A stretch of 64,000 nucleotides of DNA from CBDBLK01 sp965243145 (lineage in GTDB: Bacteria > Bdellovibrionota > Bacteriovoracia > Bacteriovoracales > Bacteriovoracaceae). A program made the translations under genes and the position numbers. The notes under the pieces were generated by a model. It saw only the letters and a list, made by a program, of their open reading frames with translations. It had not been told where the DNA came from and did not search any database. Below, one piece after another: positions 42,342-51,513 of this stretch (the first letter of the stretch is position 1; each line of letters starts with the position of its first letter). The DNA lies in contig CBDEUB010000002.1 in the NCBI GenBank assembly GCA_965243145.1, forward strand, positions 1,054,001 to 1,118,000. The letters run 5' to 3'.

Positions 42342-43514
42342 GGCGACCTTGAATATGGCCGATTGGCCCTATGGCGACAAGAGGTCGAATTCATCGAAGG
42401 TGCGCAATTTCACTTGGGTATCACCACATTTCAACTCGCCCGTCCTGTCCTCATTGATGATAAGGCCACCGGGAGATTCGGGATAGGTTTTCAAAAATTT
42501 TGCCAGGCCTTTAGGAGGGTGGCCTTCCCGACAGTGGGATTTGACTTCGATGGGGAAAGGGCGGCGGTCTTCTATCCAAACGAAATCGACTTCTTCCCCT
42601 TGCTTGGTTCTCCAAAACCTCAAATCCGTGTTGGCCCTGCGCTTTTTGCGAAGTTCCAAAAAGACATGGGATTCCAAGAGGACACCCCGGTCACGCCTGG
42701 CATTGAGTGCGGAAAAATCTTTAGCCAAAGAGTTGCGGATACCGTTGTCATAGAAATAATACTTCTTCGACTTTTTGAGTTCGTTGGAGAGATTGCGCGA
42801 AAAACTCGGCAGTTGGTAGAGAACAAAGGTTTGTTCCAAAATAGTGAGGTACCTCTCCACAGTTTTTCCCGTCATGCGCATTTCTTGGGCCAAACTGGAA
42901 GTGGAGACAATGCTCCCCTGGTTTTCCGCCAAAAAGAAGAGCAAATGGTTGAAGGCCCCAATATTCTCCTCCCGCAACAGTCCTTTAACATCTTTGAAAA
43001 TATAAGTTTGCACCATTTGGGCGAGGTATTCGATTTTTTCCTCTCGGCCCCGCAGGTGGACATGCCCTGGCATCCCGCCATAAACCAGGAAATCTTCGAG
43101 TTTCCCCCCAGTCTGTCCCCACTCTTCTCGGTTGAGGGGATAGATGGGAACCACGGTGCTCCTGCCGGCGAGACTCTCTTTGAGGTGTTTGTGAATTTCC
43201 AGAGAGGACGAACCACTGGCGACGATTTTAATATTCTTTTTTTTGTCGTAGATGGCCTTAAAAATTTTGGAGGCGTTTTTCAAGTAGTGGAACTCGTCGA
43301 TAAAAATAATGGTATCGGGTTTTGCCGTCAGGTCATCAAAAATCTCCCCTTCGGGCCTGGAAAAAAAGAGCAGGTCTTCGGGAAATTCCATATTAAATGA
43401 ACGCAAGTGCCGGAACCGCTCCCGGGCGGGCCTCTCCAGAGTGGCCATTAGGGTCGATTTGCCCACTTGCCTGGCCCCCAGCAAAATGAGAATGTCCGGT
43501 TGGGATAAATGACT

Positions 43515-44600
43515 GGCCTTGTTGCGTAAATGAGGCAGGTTAAAGCGTTGAAATAAGAGGAAAATGCCGGCATCCTATATTTTGGAAAAAAGCAAGGAGG
43601 CCGGCGATGTCAAAGGTAGCATATAAAATCCAAAATTGGAGTCAATATAATCGTGCCCTCATCAATCGAGGCAATATCACCCTATGGTTTAATGAGGATG
43701 CCATCCAATCCTGGTTTGCTGACACGGAAAGTCGGAAAGGGAGGCCATATTTTTTTAGCGAAACTTGCATCCTCTTATGCCTCACCCTCCGCGCTCGATT
43801 CAACCTTCCCCTGCGCACCACTCAAGGTTTGATTGAAGGACTCTTTGAACAGTTGGGTTTGGCGCTACCTGTGCCCAGCTATACCCAGCTTTGCCGTCGC
43901 TCCAGCAGTATCAAAATTCCCTCCAAGGCCAAGAATATCCGCAGGCCTATTAATGTTGTGGTGGATTCCACTGGCCTTAAAGTGTACGGGGAAGGGGAAT
44001 GGAAAATGAGGATTCATGGGAAATCGAAAAGGCGGACTTGGCGCAAGCTGCATTTGGCAGTGAATCCCCAATCGTTTGAGATAGTGTCGATGGAATTAAC
44101 AGAGTCAAATAGAACGGATGGAAAAACGCTTCCGAGTTTGATTAAAGATATTCCCCAAATTAAAGAAGCGTTTGCGGATGCGGCGTATATGTATAGGGAA
44201 TGTTTTGAGTCGATAGATGCCAAAGGAGGGAAGGCGATTATTGATTTGCGAGGGGGAACTTCGCTGGCGCGAGCGCCTACGCCAGGTTTGGCACAGAGGA
44301 ATAGGATAGTGAGAGAACTTTGGGAGAGTTCGAGTAAGAGGAGTTGGAAGAAGAGAGTGGGTTATCACAGGCGGAGTTTAGTGGAAACCCAGATGTTCCG
44401 CTTTAAAAAGCTGCTAGGGCCTTCGCTGTTGTCGAGGAAGATGGCCACCCAGGTGGCGGAAGCAGAGATAAAGACGATGGTGCTGAATTGTATGACTCGT
44501 CTCGGAATGCCTCGGACTATGGCCATTCCCACTGGATAGCAAAATTTTTCCTTTCCTGTGGGGCCTCCGCAACTCTAATCCCGATTTATGCAACAAGGCC
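43515..44600 (+). mobile_element. IS5-family insertion sequence, IS903 group (1086 bp)
   Basis: The ends are inverted repeats starting GGCCTTGTTGCGTAAAT (left) and GGCCTTGTTGCATAAAT (right, complement), close to the known IS903 end. Flanking 9-bp direct repeats TAAATGACT at 43506-43514 and 44601-44609 are the target duplication; 9 bp is typical of this group. One transposase gene. The insertion cuts a DUF4143-type ATPase gene and looks recent because the duplication is perfect. Confidence 0.95.
43607..44539 (+). CDS. IS5-family (IS903-group) transposase
   Basis: A 310-residue DDE transposase. NVVVDSTGLKVYGEGEW has the first Asp, IKEAFADAAYMYREC the second, and HRRSLVETQMFRFKKLLG the Glu in the YxxxExxxxR-like helix. 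Length is near the 307 residues of IS903 transposase. A good GGAGG site lies just before the ATG at 43607. The frame is intact, so the element may be active. Confidence 0.95.
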   Translation: MSKVAYKIQNWSQYNRALINRGNITLWFNEDAIQSWFADTESRKGRPYFFSETCILLCLTLRARFNLPLRTTQGLIEGLFEQLGLALPVPSYTQLCRRSSSIKIPSKAKNIRRPINVVVDSTGLKVYGEGEWKMRIHGKSKRRTWRKLHLAVNPQSFEIVSMELTESNRTDGKTLPSLIKDIPQIKEAFADAAYMYRECFESIDAKGGKAIIDLRGGTSLARAPTPGLAQRNRIVRELWESSSKRSWKKRVGYHRRSLVETQMFRFKKLLGPSLLSRKMATQVAEAEIKTMVLNCMTRLGMPRTMAIPTG

Positions 44601-44765
44601 TAAATGACTACATAAGCTGTTGAAAATATTGCGTTTTATCTTCACTTTAACCATTTTATACCAGTAGTCCAAAATGGTCAAAAAAGAGGGTGGGGGGGCC
44701 AAATAGTGGCCAATCCTTTGGCCAGTGTTGACTAGAAAAATATGGCCCCATAAAAGAGATACATT

Positions 44766-45722
44766 ATGAGAGTTTGGCCCATCATATTCCTCCCATCCAC
44801 CCTTCTCGCCTCCGATCCCTGTAGGGAAGCGATTTTGGCCCTCTCTCCTTCTACAGTGCAATCCATCGAACAAATGCTCCCCCGGGGCGAGAGGATGCCT
44901 CCACTGCACAAGATGACGGACGAAGCGCTCCTCCCCTGGGTGCGCAAACTTGAGACGACATACGAGAGGGAGAGGAAATTCCTGTTTTGGGGAATTGCGG
45001 AACCCCGACTCCTGCGAAGTCCCTTGCGCCCGCTGATGGGACGCAATATCCGCTCCATAGAGGAAGTGCTCAAAAATGAAAAAATGGCCAACAGACTCTC
45101 CCGCTGGCATGGGGCGGATCGGGGAGTGTCGAGTCCCCTTCTCATCACACTGCTGGACGGGACGGTGGGGGTGTGGAAATCTTCCCGACGGGAGTTCGTC
45201 AACTACAGGGCCGAAGTGCTGGCCTACGAATTGAGCGAACGGCTCGGCCTAAACCTGGTTCCCCCCACCGTGGAGCGGGACATAGACGGTGTCAGGGGTT
45301 CTTTGCAACTTTTTGTGGAAGGCCTCGCTTGGGGCCGCGTCTCCAAACCGCAAAGACAGCGAGCACCAAAACAATTTTTCCACAAACAGGGTTTCTTTGA
45401 CTACCTCATTGGAAACAGGGATCGGAGCGACGACAATACCCTCCTTTCCTCCTCTGGCCTAATGTACTCCATCGACCACTCCTACACTTTCTTCGATTTC
45501 GTTTCCAAGGGAGAAGAAGTCCTGCGGGCCAAGGCCATCGAGGGGGCCAACGCCTTTAGGCAAACCCAAGAAGGAAGGGCCATAGTGGAAAAATTGGGAT
45601 CACTCGACCGGGAAGAACTCTACATCCAAGCGAGGCACTACATCGGCAAGCGCAGGGCCGAGCATTTAATGGATAGAATTGAACTCTTGCTCACCGGCGA
45701 AGATATAAAGTTCAAATTCTAA
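44766..45722 (+). CDS. Secreted PI3/4-kinase- or FAM20-like kinase
   Basis: A 318-residue protein with a likely signal peptide (MRVWPIIFLPSTLLASDPC). The middle has the kinase-like order: a strand (GVWKSSRREFVNYRAEVLAYELSERLGL) with the Lys and the Glu-bearing helix, the hinge (GSLQLFVEG), the catalytic FDYLIGNRDRSDDN, and the metal-binding MYSIDHSYTFF. This resembles HipA/PI4K/FAM20C-fold kinases. It is probably exported, so it may act in the periplasm or on another cell. It starts about 110 bases from the broken ATPase start and is divergent from it. The substrate is unknown. Confidence 0.68.
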   Translation: MRVWPIIFLPSTLLASDPCREAILALSPSTVQSIEQMLPRGERMPPLHKMTDEALLPWVRKLETTYERERKFLFWGIAEPRLLRSPLRPLMGRNIRSIEEVLKNEKMANRLSRWHGADRGVSSPLLITLLDGTVGVWKSSRREFVNYRAEVLAYELSERLGLNLVPPTVERDIDGVRGSLQLFVEGLAWGRVSKPQRQRAPKQFFHKQGFFDYLIGNRDRSDDNTLLSSSGLMYSIDHSYTFFDFVSKGEEVLRAKAIEGANAFRQTQEGRAIVEKLGSLDREELYIQARHYIGKRRAEHLMDRIELLLTGEDIKFKF

Positions 45723-45831
45723 TTCGCGTTATTTTTTATGTTTGACAAATCAAACCGGGAAAAATAAAAGCAGACAACCGCACCAAAGTAATCATGCTTT
45801 GTGCTTCATTGCGACCAGCAAGGAGGTCTTT

Positions 45832-46455
45832 GTGAATTTTCGACAAATCATTTCCTTTTTCTCGGCAACACTGGTGATTCTCACTTCGGCCAGTGCCTAT
45901 GTGCCCAAACGATTGGGAGGAGATGGCCTGCCAGCAACGGAATCCCCTTCCTCTCTGCGCGTGGAAACCGCCATCTTAATGGATGAAAACGGAACCCCCC
46001 GCTGCCGCATAGGCAAACACCCCAGCGAGTACCTCACTGCCGAACAACTCGGCGAGTTTTACCGGGAAGAGGCGGCGGTGGCCACCCTCGACGCCCTGGA
46101 AGAATGTGATCAAAGCGACGAACTCTACGCCCGCGTGGCCCTTCAGGCCGAAGAGATGAATCTCGCGGGGGCCGCTGCTCCCACCTCTCTGGTCGGAGGC
46201 CTGGCCCTATCCTGGTTGGCCAATCTCACCCTCGGAGTTGTCGGGGGCTGTGTGAGTTTTAAACTGTTGGAAAAAATAGATGACCAAAGTCAGAAGGCCG
46301 CCGTCTGGTCTCAAGTCGGCGTGTGGTCTGTCAGTGGTATAATGTCAACATTAGCAACGGCAGCTCTTTTGAAATCCGGTGTGTATGTTCTTATCGTGGG
46401 CATCGTCGGGTTTGGGCCTGGGGGAATTTTAGGTTTTACCGCCTGTCCCGTCTAA
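45832..46455 (+). CDS. Secreted protein of unknown function (intact member of a local pair)
   Basis: About 207 residues from a GTG with a perfect AAGGAGGT site. The signal peptide is VNFRQIISFFSATLVILTSASA. The mature N-terminus has a conserved block shared with the broken gene next door (ILMDENGTPRCRIGK, ALEECDQSDELYARV). Two hydrophobic Gly/Ala-rich stretches follow (LALSWLANLTLGVVGGCV, VYVLIVGIVGFGPGGIL), which may be membrane-spanning. No family is recognised. It converges with the broken paralogue, with a repeat element between. Confidence 0.7.
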   Translation: MNFRQIISFFSATLVILTSASAYVPKRLGGDGLPATESPSSLRVETAILMDENGTPRCRIGKHPSEYLTAEQLGEFYREEAAVATLDALEECDQSDELYARVALQAEEMNLAGAAAPTSLVGGLALSWLANLTLGVVGGCVSFKLLEKIDDQSQKAAVWSQVGVWSVSGIMSTLATAALLKSGVYVLIVGIVGFGPGGILGFTACPV

Positions 46456-46480
46456 AACCAAAGAAAAAAAGCACGGTTAA

Positions 46481-46644
46481 AAAAGTGCTCACAATTTAGG
46501 TCAGATTGGGTGATCGCTAAGACAGAGCGACTGAGGTGTGCTTCCTGCACATCGTACGGAGTCGCCAGGAAGGCGACGACTGCCCTGATGGGCAGTGCTG
46601 GAGCAGGATGCGGAGGCAAGATGGCCTGAAGTGTGAGCACTTAA
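46481..46644 (-). repeat. Stop-codon-associated inverted-repeat element, copy 6 (164 bp)
   Basis: It has the usual ends and a long-form centre with a shortened first half; both hairpin strings GTCGCCAGGAAGGCGAC and GCCCTGATGGGC are present. On the minus strand it starts 39 nt after the stop of the broken paralogue. A T-rich tail (TGCTTTTTTTCTTTGG) at about 46457-46474 reaches the end of the intact gene. Confidence 0.85.
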
Positions 46645-47204
46645 ACACCGGGGTTGGGCCGAATGTGCCCACCTCGGTGTTATTTATCTCCTCAAGAAGA
46701 CCCGCGGTGGGCGGTAATCAAGTTTTTCTCCACACAAGAGTCCGGCAATCGACGCGCCCAAGACTTTTCCAGAGACGAAGAAAAGTAACCCGGGAACCAA
46801 TGCCACACCACTGATGGCGTGTGAGAATAAGAGGCCCTGGCCACCTCCGAATAAAAAGTTCATGACTATATCTTGGACATCAATACTATCGCCGTCCATT
46901 TTCATGCCGGCACGGGCACAATGATAAGCGTATCCATGGCCGCTAGAGAGGCCGTCAGTGTGACCAACTTGCCCGTGGAGGGAACCCCGCAATTTGAATG
47001 TCCTCCGGGTTGAGCACCACACCGGCATAGAGTTCGTCACTCTCGTCACATTCCCGAAGGGCATCCAGTTCGCCGAGGGCCGATTCCGTTTCGGGATGGC
47101 GTTCAACAAAGTCGCCAAAACGCTCGGAAGATAAAATCCCGCTATTTCCTATTTTGCAGCGGGCCTCTCCATTTTCATCGAGCAAAACGGCCGCCACAGA
47201 AATA

Positions 47205-48652
47205 ATGGATGACCGCCCTTTTTAACCGGGGACTGGTTACCCCATGTAAAAGTCTGAATAATGGACTTTTACAAACCCAAAAGGAGGGCCATCCAAATGA
47301 AAAATGTACTTTATGTGGGATTAGATGTCGACGACAAGTCTTTTCACGGAGGGGGATTCTGTGAAGCAACAGGAGAAACTTTGGAATTTAAATGCAAGGC
47401 AACAAACGCCAAATTACTGGGAAAACTCAAAAAACTCGAAGGCCAAGGATTTCAGTTGAAAACCTGCCATGAAGCAAGTTACATGGGCAATTCCCTTCAC
47501 CGCTATTTAATCTCCAAGGGGATCGATAGCACGATCATTGCGCCTTCGATGATTCCCGAGTTAGCGAGCGGACGGGTGAAAACCGATCGAGTCGATAGCA
47601 ACAAACTTGCCAAGTATTTTGCAAAAGGACTTTTAACGCCCGTTTATATTCCTGACAAAGTTGACGAACAGGCCAGAGACATTATCCGCTCCCGTAGATT
47701 TTTTGTTGAGCAACGAAAATCTCTAAAAAATCACATTGTATCGACTTTAAAGCGATACGGACTCAAATATAATGAAGGCGGGGAAAACAAGTCATATTGG
47801 ACAATTTCGCATATGGCGTGGATTCGCAGGGAAATAAAAACTTTGGACGACTCAGGCAGGATAAATCTGGAATTTCTTCTTGGGCAATGTGAAAGGATGA
47901 ATGACTGTATTGAGGAATACGATAAAAAAATCGAAGAATTGTCGGAACTGAAAAGGTATAAAAAGAAAAAAAATGCTCTTACTTGTTTTAGAGGTATAAG
48001 CACTTTTTCTGCAATGGCGTTGATAACGGAGATTGGAGATATTGAAAGATTTTCCCACCCATCGAAACTTGTTTCGTACGCTGGCCTGGATGTCAGTGAA
48101 TACAGTTCTGGTGGAAAGGAAAAGAAATTTGGAATAACAAAAATGGGGAATCGTTGGATAAGAACGACGATTGTTGAAAGCAGTCAATTCTCGGGGCGGA
48201 TATGCCAGATAAGCAAAAGATTAAAAGAGGCCAGGAAAGGCCAATCGAAAGCAATAGTTGCCATTGCGGATAAATGCATGAAGAGACTACGAAAAAAATC
48301 TGTAAGACTTCAAAATATGAACAAACATAGCAATAAAGTGAAAGTTGCCTGTGCAAGAGAGCACCTGTGTTTTGTCTGGGAGGCACTCAACGCAGCGGCC
48401 TGAAATAATATTAACTGATGACAGTTCCGGTTTAAAGGAGAAGATAAGGATTTTTTGAGAATTTAAGAACCATGATGTGGTGAAACCCTCGGTAAAGAAG
48501 CTTGGTTAAAGTTTCCGATCACAGATAGAGGATAACACCGCTCGAACCAAGCTTAATGCGTTAACCAGCACGCGAATATGAGGTTGGAAGTCAAAGGAAC
48601 TCATAAATTTCTTAAAAAAAACGAATTTTCTTCTTGCCGGGCGGTCATCCAT
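47205..48652 (+). mobile_element. IS110-family insertion sequence (about 1.45 kb)
   Basis: One transposase gene flanked by 14-bp perfect inverted repeats: ATGGATGACCGCCC at 47205-47218 and its complement at 48639-48652. IS1111-group members of the IS110 family have such subterminal repeats, so the exact ends may lie a few bases outside. The gene-free stretch 48404-48638 on the right holds only IS sequence. It splits a secreted-protein paralogue. Confidence 0.85.
47297..48403 (+). CDS. IS110-family transposase (DEDD)
   Basis: About 368 residues. N-terminal DEDD domain: VLYVGLDVDDKSFHGG has the first Asp, LKTCHEASYMG the Glu, and VKTDRVDSNKLAKYF the last two Asp. The C-terminal IS116/IS110/IS902 domain has LTCFRGISTFSAMALITEIGD, FSHPSKLVSYAGLDVSEYSSG with the conserved serine, and KFGITKMGNRWIRT. 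The start at 47297 follows GGAGG; an in-frame ATG at 47261 is also possible. The gene appears intact. Confidence 0.94.
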   Translation: MKNVLYVGLDVDDKSFHGGGFCEATGETLEFKCKATNAKLLGKLKKLEGQGFQLKTCHEASYMGNSLHRYLISKGIDSTIIAPSMIPELASGRVKTDRVDSNKLAKYFAKGLLTPVYIPDKVDEQARDIIRSRRFFVEQRKSLKNHIVSTLKRYGLKYNEGGENKSYWTISHMAWIRREIKTLDDSGRINLEFLLGQCERMNDCIEEYDKKIEELSELKRYKKKKNALTCFRGISTFSAMALITEIGDIERFSHPSKLVSYAGLDVSEYSSGGKEKKFGITKMGNRWIRTTIVESSQFSGRICQISKRLKEARKGQSKAIVAIADKCMKRLRKKSVRLQNMNKHSNKVKVACAREHLCFVWEALNAAA

Positions 48653-48904
48653 ATGAGCTTCTCCCTCGCTGTTGGCCAGATGGGTATGAGCAAAAGCGGC
48701 GGGCATCGAAAGCACTGAAAATGCACAAATCATCTTTTTCAAGTAATTCACAAATAACCTCCTATTTTAGTTTTATGGTTTGAGAAGCAATGTAGTATGA
48801 TTTTGCTCTGTACACAATCTTTTTTTCAAATCGGGGAATTTTTACACGACTGGTTTCTGAACCTTGCAATATGCCAATAAATTCAATACTTTAAAAAACT
48901 GCTT

Positions 48905-49435
48905 CTAAGGATTGGCCTTCAATGGGAATATTTTGAATTTGTAACCCGTGGCCTCCCGAAAGCGGACATAGTGAAAGCGGGTTCCGCGAGGAGCACTGCA
49001 CCTCAAATCGAAGGGCCTCCATCCACCGCTTTGGTAATCTCCGCTCTTGCCGCTGGAAAAATCCACAAAGCTGTAGGCGTAATTGTCGAATTTGGCGTTA
49101 TTTTGCAACTTTTGAAAAGTGCGGGGATGCAAGCGGGTTCCCTTTTGCATAAAAGTGGTCTTTTCCTCCCGAATTTGCACCCTCAACACACACCAGGGCC
49201 GCTTTAAATTGAGAGCGCCGCTGGACTCCAAGACCTGATCTCCTTGAAAAAATAAACTCCTCATTTGGCCCTCTTCCTCGGCCTGCCGGAAGGGAAAGGC
49301 CAAAGTCCCCTGAATTTCAAACACCACTGCTTGGCCCACTTCCTCCAGGGGCCGGTTGATGACGATTTCTTTAAGTGCCGAGGCGATCGGGCATTCAATC
49401 CATGTGGCCAACAAAAAGAGAAAGAGAACCTTCAT
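48905..49435 (-). CDS. Secreted protein of unknown function
   Basis: A 176-residue protein with a signal peptide (MKVLFLFLLATWIECPIASA). The mature part is beta-rich (VGQAVVFEIQGTLAFPF, RPWCVLRVQIREEKTTF) with Cys at about 84 and 149. It ends basic (YKFKIFPLKANP). No family recognised. It is divergent from the thiolase gene. The overlap-free signal sequence and length make it a likely real gene. Confidence 0.7.
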   Translation of the reverse strand: MKVLFLFLLATWIECPIASALKEIVINRPLEEVGQAVVFEIQGTLAFPFRQAEEEGQMRSLFFQGDQVLESSGALNLKRPWCVLRVQIREEKTTFMQKGTRLHPRTFQKLQNNAKFDNYAYSFVDFSSGKSGDYQSGGWRPFDLRCSAPRGTRFHYVRFREATGYKFKIFPLKANP

Positions 49436-49500
49436 AAATAAATATTATAGAGTTTTCTTTTTTCAGGCCGGCCAGGGAAAAAAATGCTAAACATGGAGCA

Positions 49501-50706
49501 ATGAAACCCTGTTACCTCATCCACGCCAAGCGCACTCCCGTCGGGAAGTGGGGTGGGGGACTCGCCTCCACCCGCATCGACGACCTCCTGGGCCTCCTGC
49601 TCAGGGATTTTGTCGAATCTCACCCCTTCGATCCCCTGCTCATCGACGATGTGGTGGTGGGTTGTGCCAACCAGGCCGGGGAGGACAACCGCAATTTGGC
49701 CCGCATGGCGCTGCTACTGGCGGGCCTCCCCCACCAAGTGCCCGGCACCACCATCAACCGCCTGTGTGCCTCCTCCCTGGACGCCCTCATCGATGCCTGC
49801 GGGAGAATCCACTTAGGCCTGGCCGACTGTGTGCTGGTGGGAGGGGCGGAAGGCATGACCCGCTCCCCCTGGGTGCTCTCCAAAAGTGCGCGGCCATTTG
49901 GGCGCGACTCTCAACTCTACGACACCACTTTTGGTTGGCGCTTCCCCAACCCCAAAATGGAGGCCTCGTTCCCTCTCTACTCCATGGGAGAAACCGCCGA
50001 AAATGTGGCCACCAAGCTGAACATTTCCCGCGAAGAACAAGATTTATTTGCCTTGCAAAGTCACCAAAAAGCTCTGCGCGCCCAAGAGGCGGGGGAATTT
50101 GACCGAGAAATTTTGCCCGTCACCCTGCCTCTCAAACGCGGGGAGGAGAAGGCCCAACTTTTTGAGCGCGACGAAGGCCCACGGCGAGACACCGACTTGG
50201 CCAAACTGTCCCGCTTACCCCCCGTCTTTCGGGAGGGGGGGAGTGTCACCGCCGGCAATTCCTCCAGCATCAACGACGGTGCCGCCCTGCTGGCGGTAGT
50301 TTCCGAGCATTTCCTCACCCGCCACCAACTCACCCCCCTGCTGGAAATCACCGGGTTTGGAGTGCGCGGGGTACACCCCAACTTGATGGGCCTCGGCCCC
50401 GTGGAGGCCATTCGCCTGCTGTGCCAAAAATACCGCCACAAAATCGAAGACTTCGATGTGATTGAACTCAACGAGGCCTTTGCCGCCCAAATGCTGGGTT
50501 GTTTGGGCCAATTGGGCCTCGATGGGGCCAAAGTCAACTTGCGCGGAGGGGCCATCGCCCTCGGCCACCCGCTGGGTTGCTCGGGAGCGCGCATCCTCAC
50601 CACTCTGGCCCACATCATGCTAGATAACCCCAAACTCAAATGTGGGCTGGCATCCATGTGTGTAGGAGTTGGCCAAGGCGTGGCGGTGAGCGTACGATCG
50701 TGTTGA
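49501..50706 (+). CDS. Thiolase (acetyl-CoA C-acyltransferase)
   Basis: Makes or splits beta-ketoacyl-CoA. It has 401 residues. The nucleophile Cys is in TTINRLCASSLDALIDA, the His is in IALGHPLGCSGARI, and the second Cys is in MCVGVGQGVAV. The N-terminus KPCYLIHAKRTPVGKWGGG and GGAEGMTRSPW complete the family. It seems closest to degradative FadA/PcaF-type thiolases; the chain-length preference is not clear. The start follows GGAG. Confidence 0.93.
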   Translation: MKPCYLIHAKRTPVGKWGGGLASTRIDDLLGLLLRDFVESHPFDPLLIDDVVVGCANQAGEDNRNLARMALLLAGLPHQVPGTTINRLCASSLDALIDACGRIHLGLADCVLVGGAEGMTRSPWVLSKSARPFGRDSQLYDTTFGWRFPNPKMEASFPLYSMGETAENVATKLNISREEQDLFALQSHQKALRAQEAGEFDREILPVTLPLKRGEEKAQLFERDEGPRRDTDLAKLSRLPPVFREGGSVTAGNSSSINDGAALLAVVSEHFLTRHQLTPLLEITGFGVRGVHPNLMGLGPVEAIRLLCQKYRHKIEDFDVIELNEAFAAQMLGCLGQLGLDGAKVNLRGGAIALGHPLGCSGARILTTLAHIMLDNPKLKCGLASMCVGVGQGVAVSVRSC

Positions 50707-50736
50707 ACTCAAACTTTAATTGGGGCGAGGCCATTT

Positions 50737-51513
50737 ATGAAAAAACTGCATTTGTGTCTTTGGTGTGCCATCTATCTGCTACAAGGTTGTGCTGGCCCCG
50801 GCGTAAAGACGGGGAGGGAAGTTGCCAGCAGCGAGGGCATTTGCGACAGAGAAGAACGAGTCCTCAACGCCATCCTCGAAAGCTACAAGGCCGAAGCGTG
50901 GTTTTTTAACCCGCAAAAATACCTGCTCACTTGCCAAAACATGAATCGGGATCAACTCGCCAGCATCCGGGTGTTGGATTTACAGGGCCTCGACATTGTG
51001 AGACTGCGCTTTGCCGACATGGAAGGACTTTCAGGCCTTGAAGAACTCAACCTTTCCGACAACGATTTAGTGGCCTTTCCCGAAAATTTAGAAAGTTTTA
51101 CCCAACTGAAAAGGCTCGACCTCTCATTCAACGATCTGCGAATCCCCATCGAAAAAAACTTGGGCCAATTGCAAAACCTGGAAATTTTAAGCGTGGCCTT
51201 CAACCGCCTGCACGGCACGATCCCCGAAGAGTTGGGAAATCTGGGCCGCCTGGTGCACCTCGACCTCTCCGACAACGAACTGAGCGGGCCTCTCCATGAA
51301 TCCCTGGCCAATCTGAGCAGCATCGAATGGCTCGATCTCTCCCACAATCAACTGAGCGGCCCCATCCCTCCCTTTTTGGCCCAACTCCACCGTCTGAACT
51401 GGCTCGACCTCTCCCACAACCACTTGGATGACTCCATTCCCGAATCCCTGATCGAACGGGGCAAACAGTCCTCCCGACAGTTTACCTTCCTTCCCCAAAC
51501 GCTACCGGAATAA
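50737..51513 (+). CDS. Leucine-rich-repeat lipoprotein (plant-type repeats)
   Basis: About 258 residues. A lipoprotein signal (KKLHLCLWCAIYLLQGC, Cys near 18) is followed by a short cap and about seven leucine-rich repeats from residue 80. The later repeats follow the form LxxLxxLDLSxNxLSGxIPxxL (LVHLDLSDNELSGPLHESL, WLDLSHNQLSGPIPPFL), the pattern typical of plant receptor proteins. It is probably anchored in the outer membrane and binds proteins. It overlaps the next gene by one base. Confidence 0.85.
   Translation: MKKLHLCLWCAIYLLQGCAGPGVKTGREVASSEGICDREERVLNAILESYKAEAWFFNPQKYLLTCQNMNRDQLASIRVLDLQGLDIVRLRFADMEGLSGLEELNLSDNDLVAFPENLESFTQLKRLDLSFNDLRIPIEKNLGQLQNLEILSVAFNRLHGTIPEELGNLGRLVHLDLSDNELSGPLHESLANLSSIEWLDLSHNQLSGPIPPFLAQLHRLNWLDLSHNHLDDSIPESLIERGKQSSRQFTFLPQTLPE

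Larger units (their letters stand above)
42369..44654 (-). pseudogene. DUF4143-type AAA ATPase split by an IS903-group element
   Basis: The 5' end lies at 44654-44601 (MVKVKIKRNIFNSLCSHL), then the IS at 43515-44600, then the rest (42369-43514). If the IS and one copy of the 9-bp duplication TAAATGACT are removed, one frame reads through: SHLSQPDILILLGARQVGKST. The ATPase has GARQVGKST (Walker A), IIFIDEFHYLKNA (Walker B) and IKIVASGSSSLEIH. A DUF4143-like C-terminal half follows (FLVYGGMPGHVHL, then YFYDNGIRNSLAKDF and the nuclease-like GEEVDFVWIEDRRPFPIEVKS). The protein would have about 398 residues. It is now broken unless expression restarts inside. Such ATPases are common, mobile-looking, and of unclear role. 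Confidence 0.88.
46684..48751 (-). pseudogene. Paralogue of the 45832 gene, split by IS110 and frameshifted
   Basis: The 5' piece (48751 to about 48653) starts GTG after AGGAGG and encodes a signal peptide (VNYLKKMICAFSVLSMPAAFA, broken here at 20: KKMICAFSVLSMPAAFA). The 3' piece (from about 47204 down) reads VAAVLLDENGEARCKIGN, then ALRECDESDELYAGVV, closely matching the intact gene at 45832. Near 46990 the frame fails: similarity continues through other frames to a hydrophobic end (GVALVPGLLFFVSGKVLGASIAG) in the frame ending at 46684. So the gene is broken by both an IS110-family insertion and at least one frameshift. Confidence 0.75.

Noticed and set aside
42363..43400. Long plus-strand open frame (about 345 codons)
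   Set aside because: It mirrors the DUF4143-type ATPase on the minus strand, whose motifs are unmistakable.
42369..43484. Reading the ATPase as an intact gene from a TTG at 43484
   Set aside because: That start lies inside the Walker A region; the true 5' end is found beyond the IS element, so the gene is interrupted.
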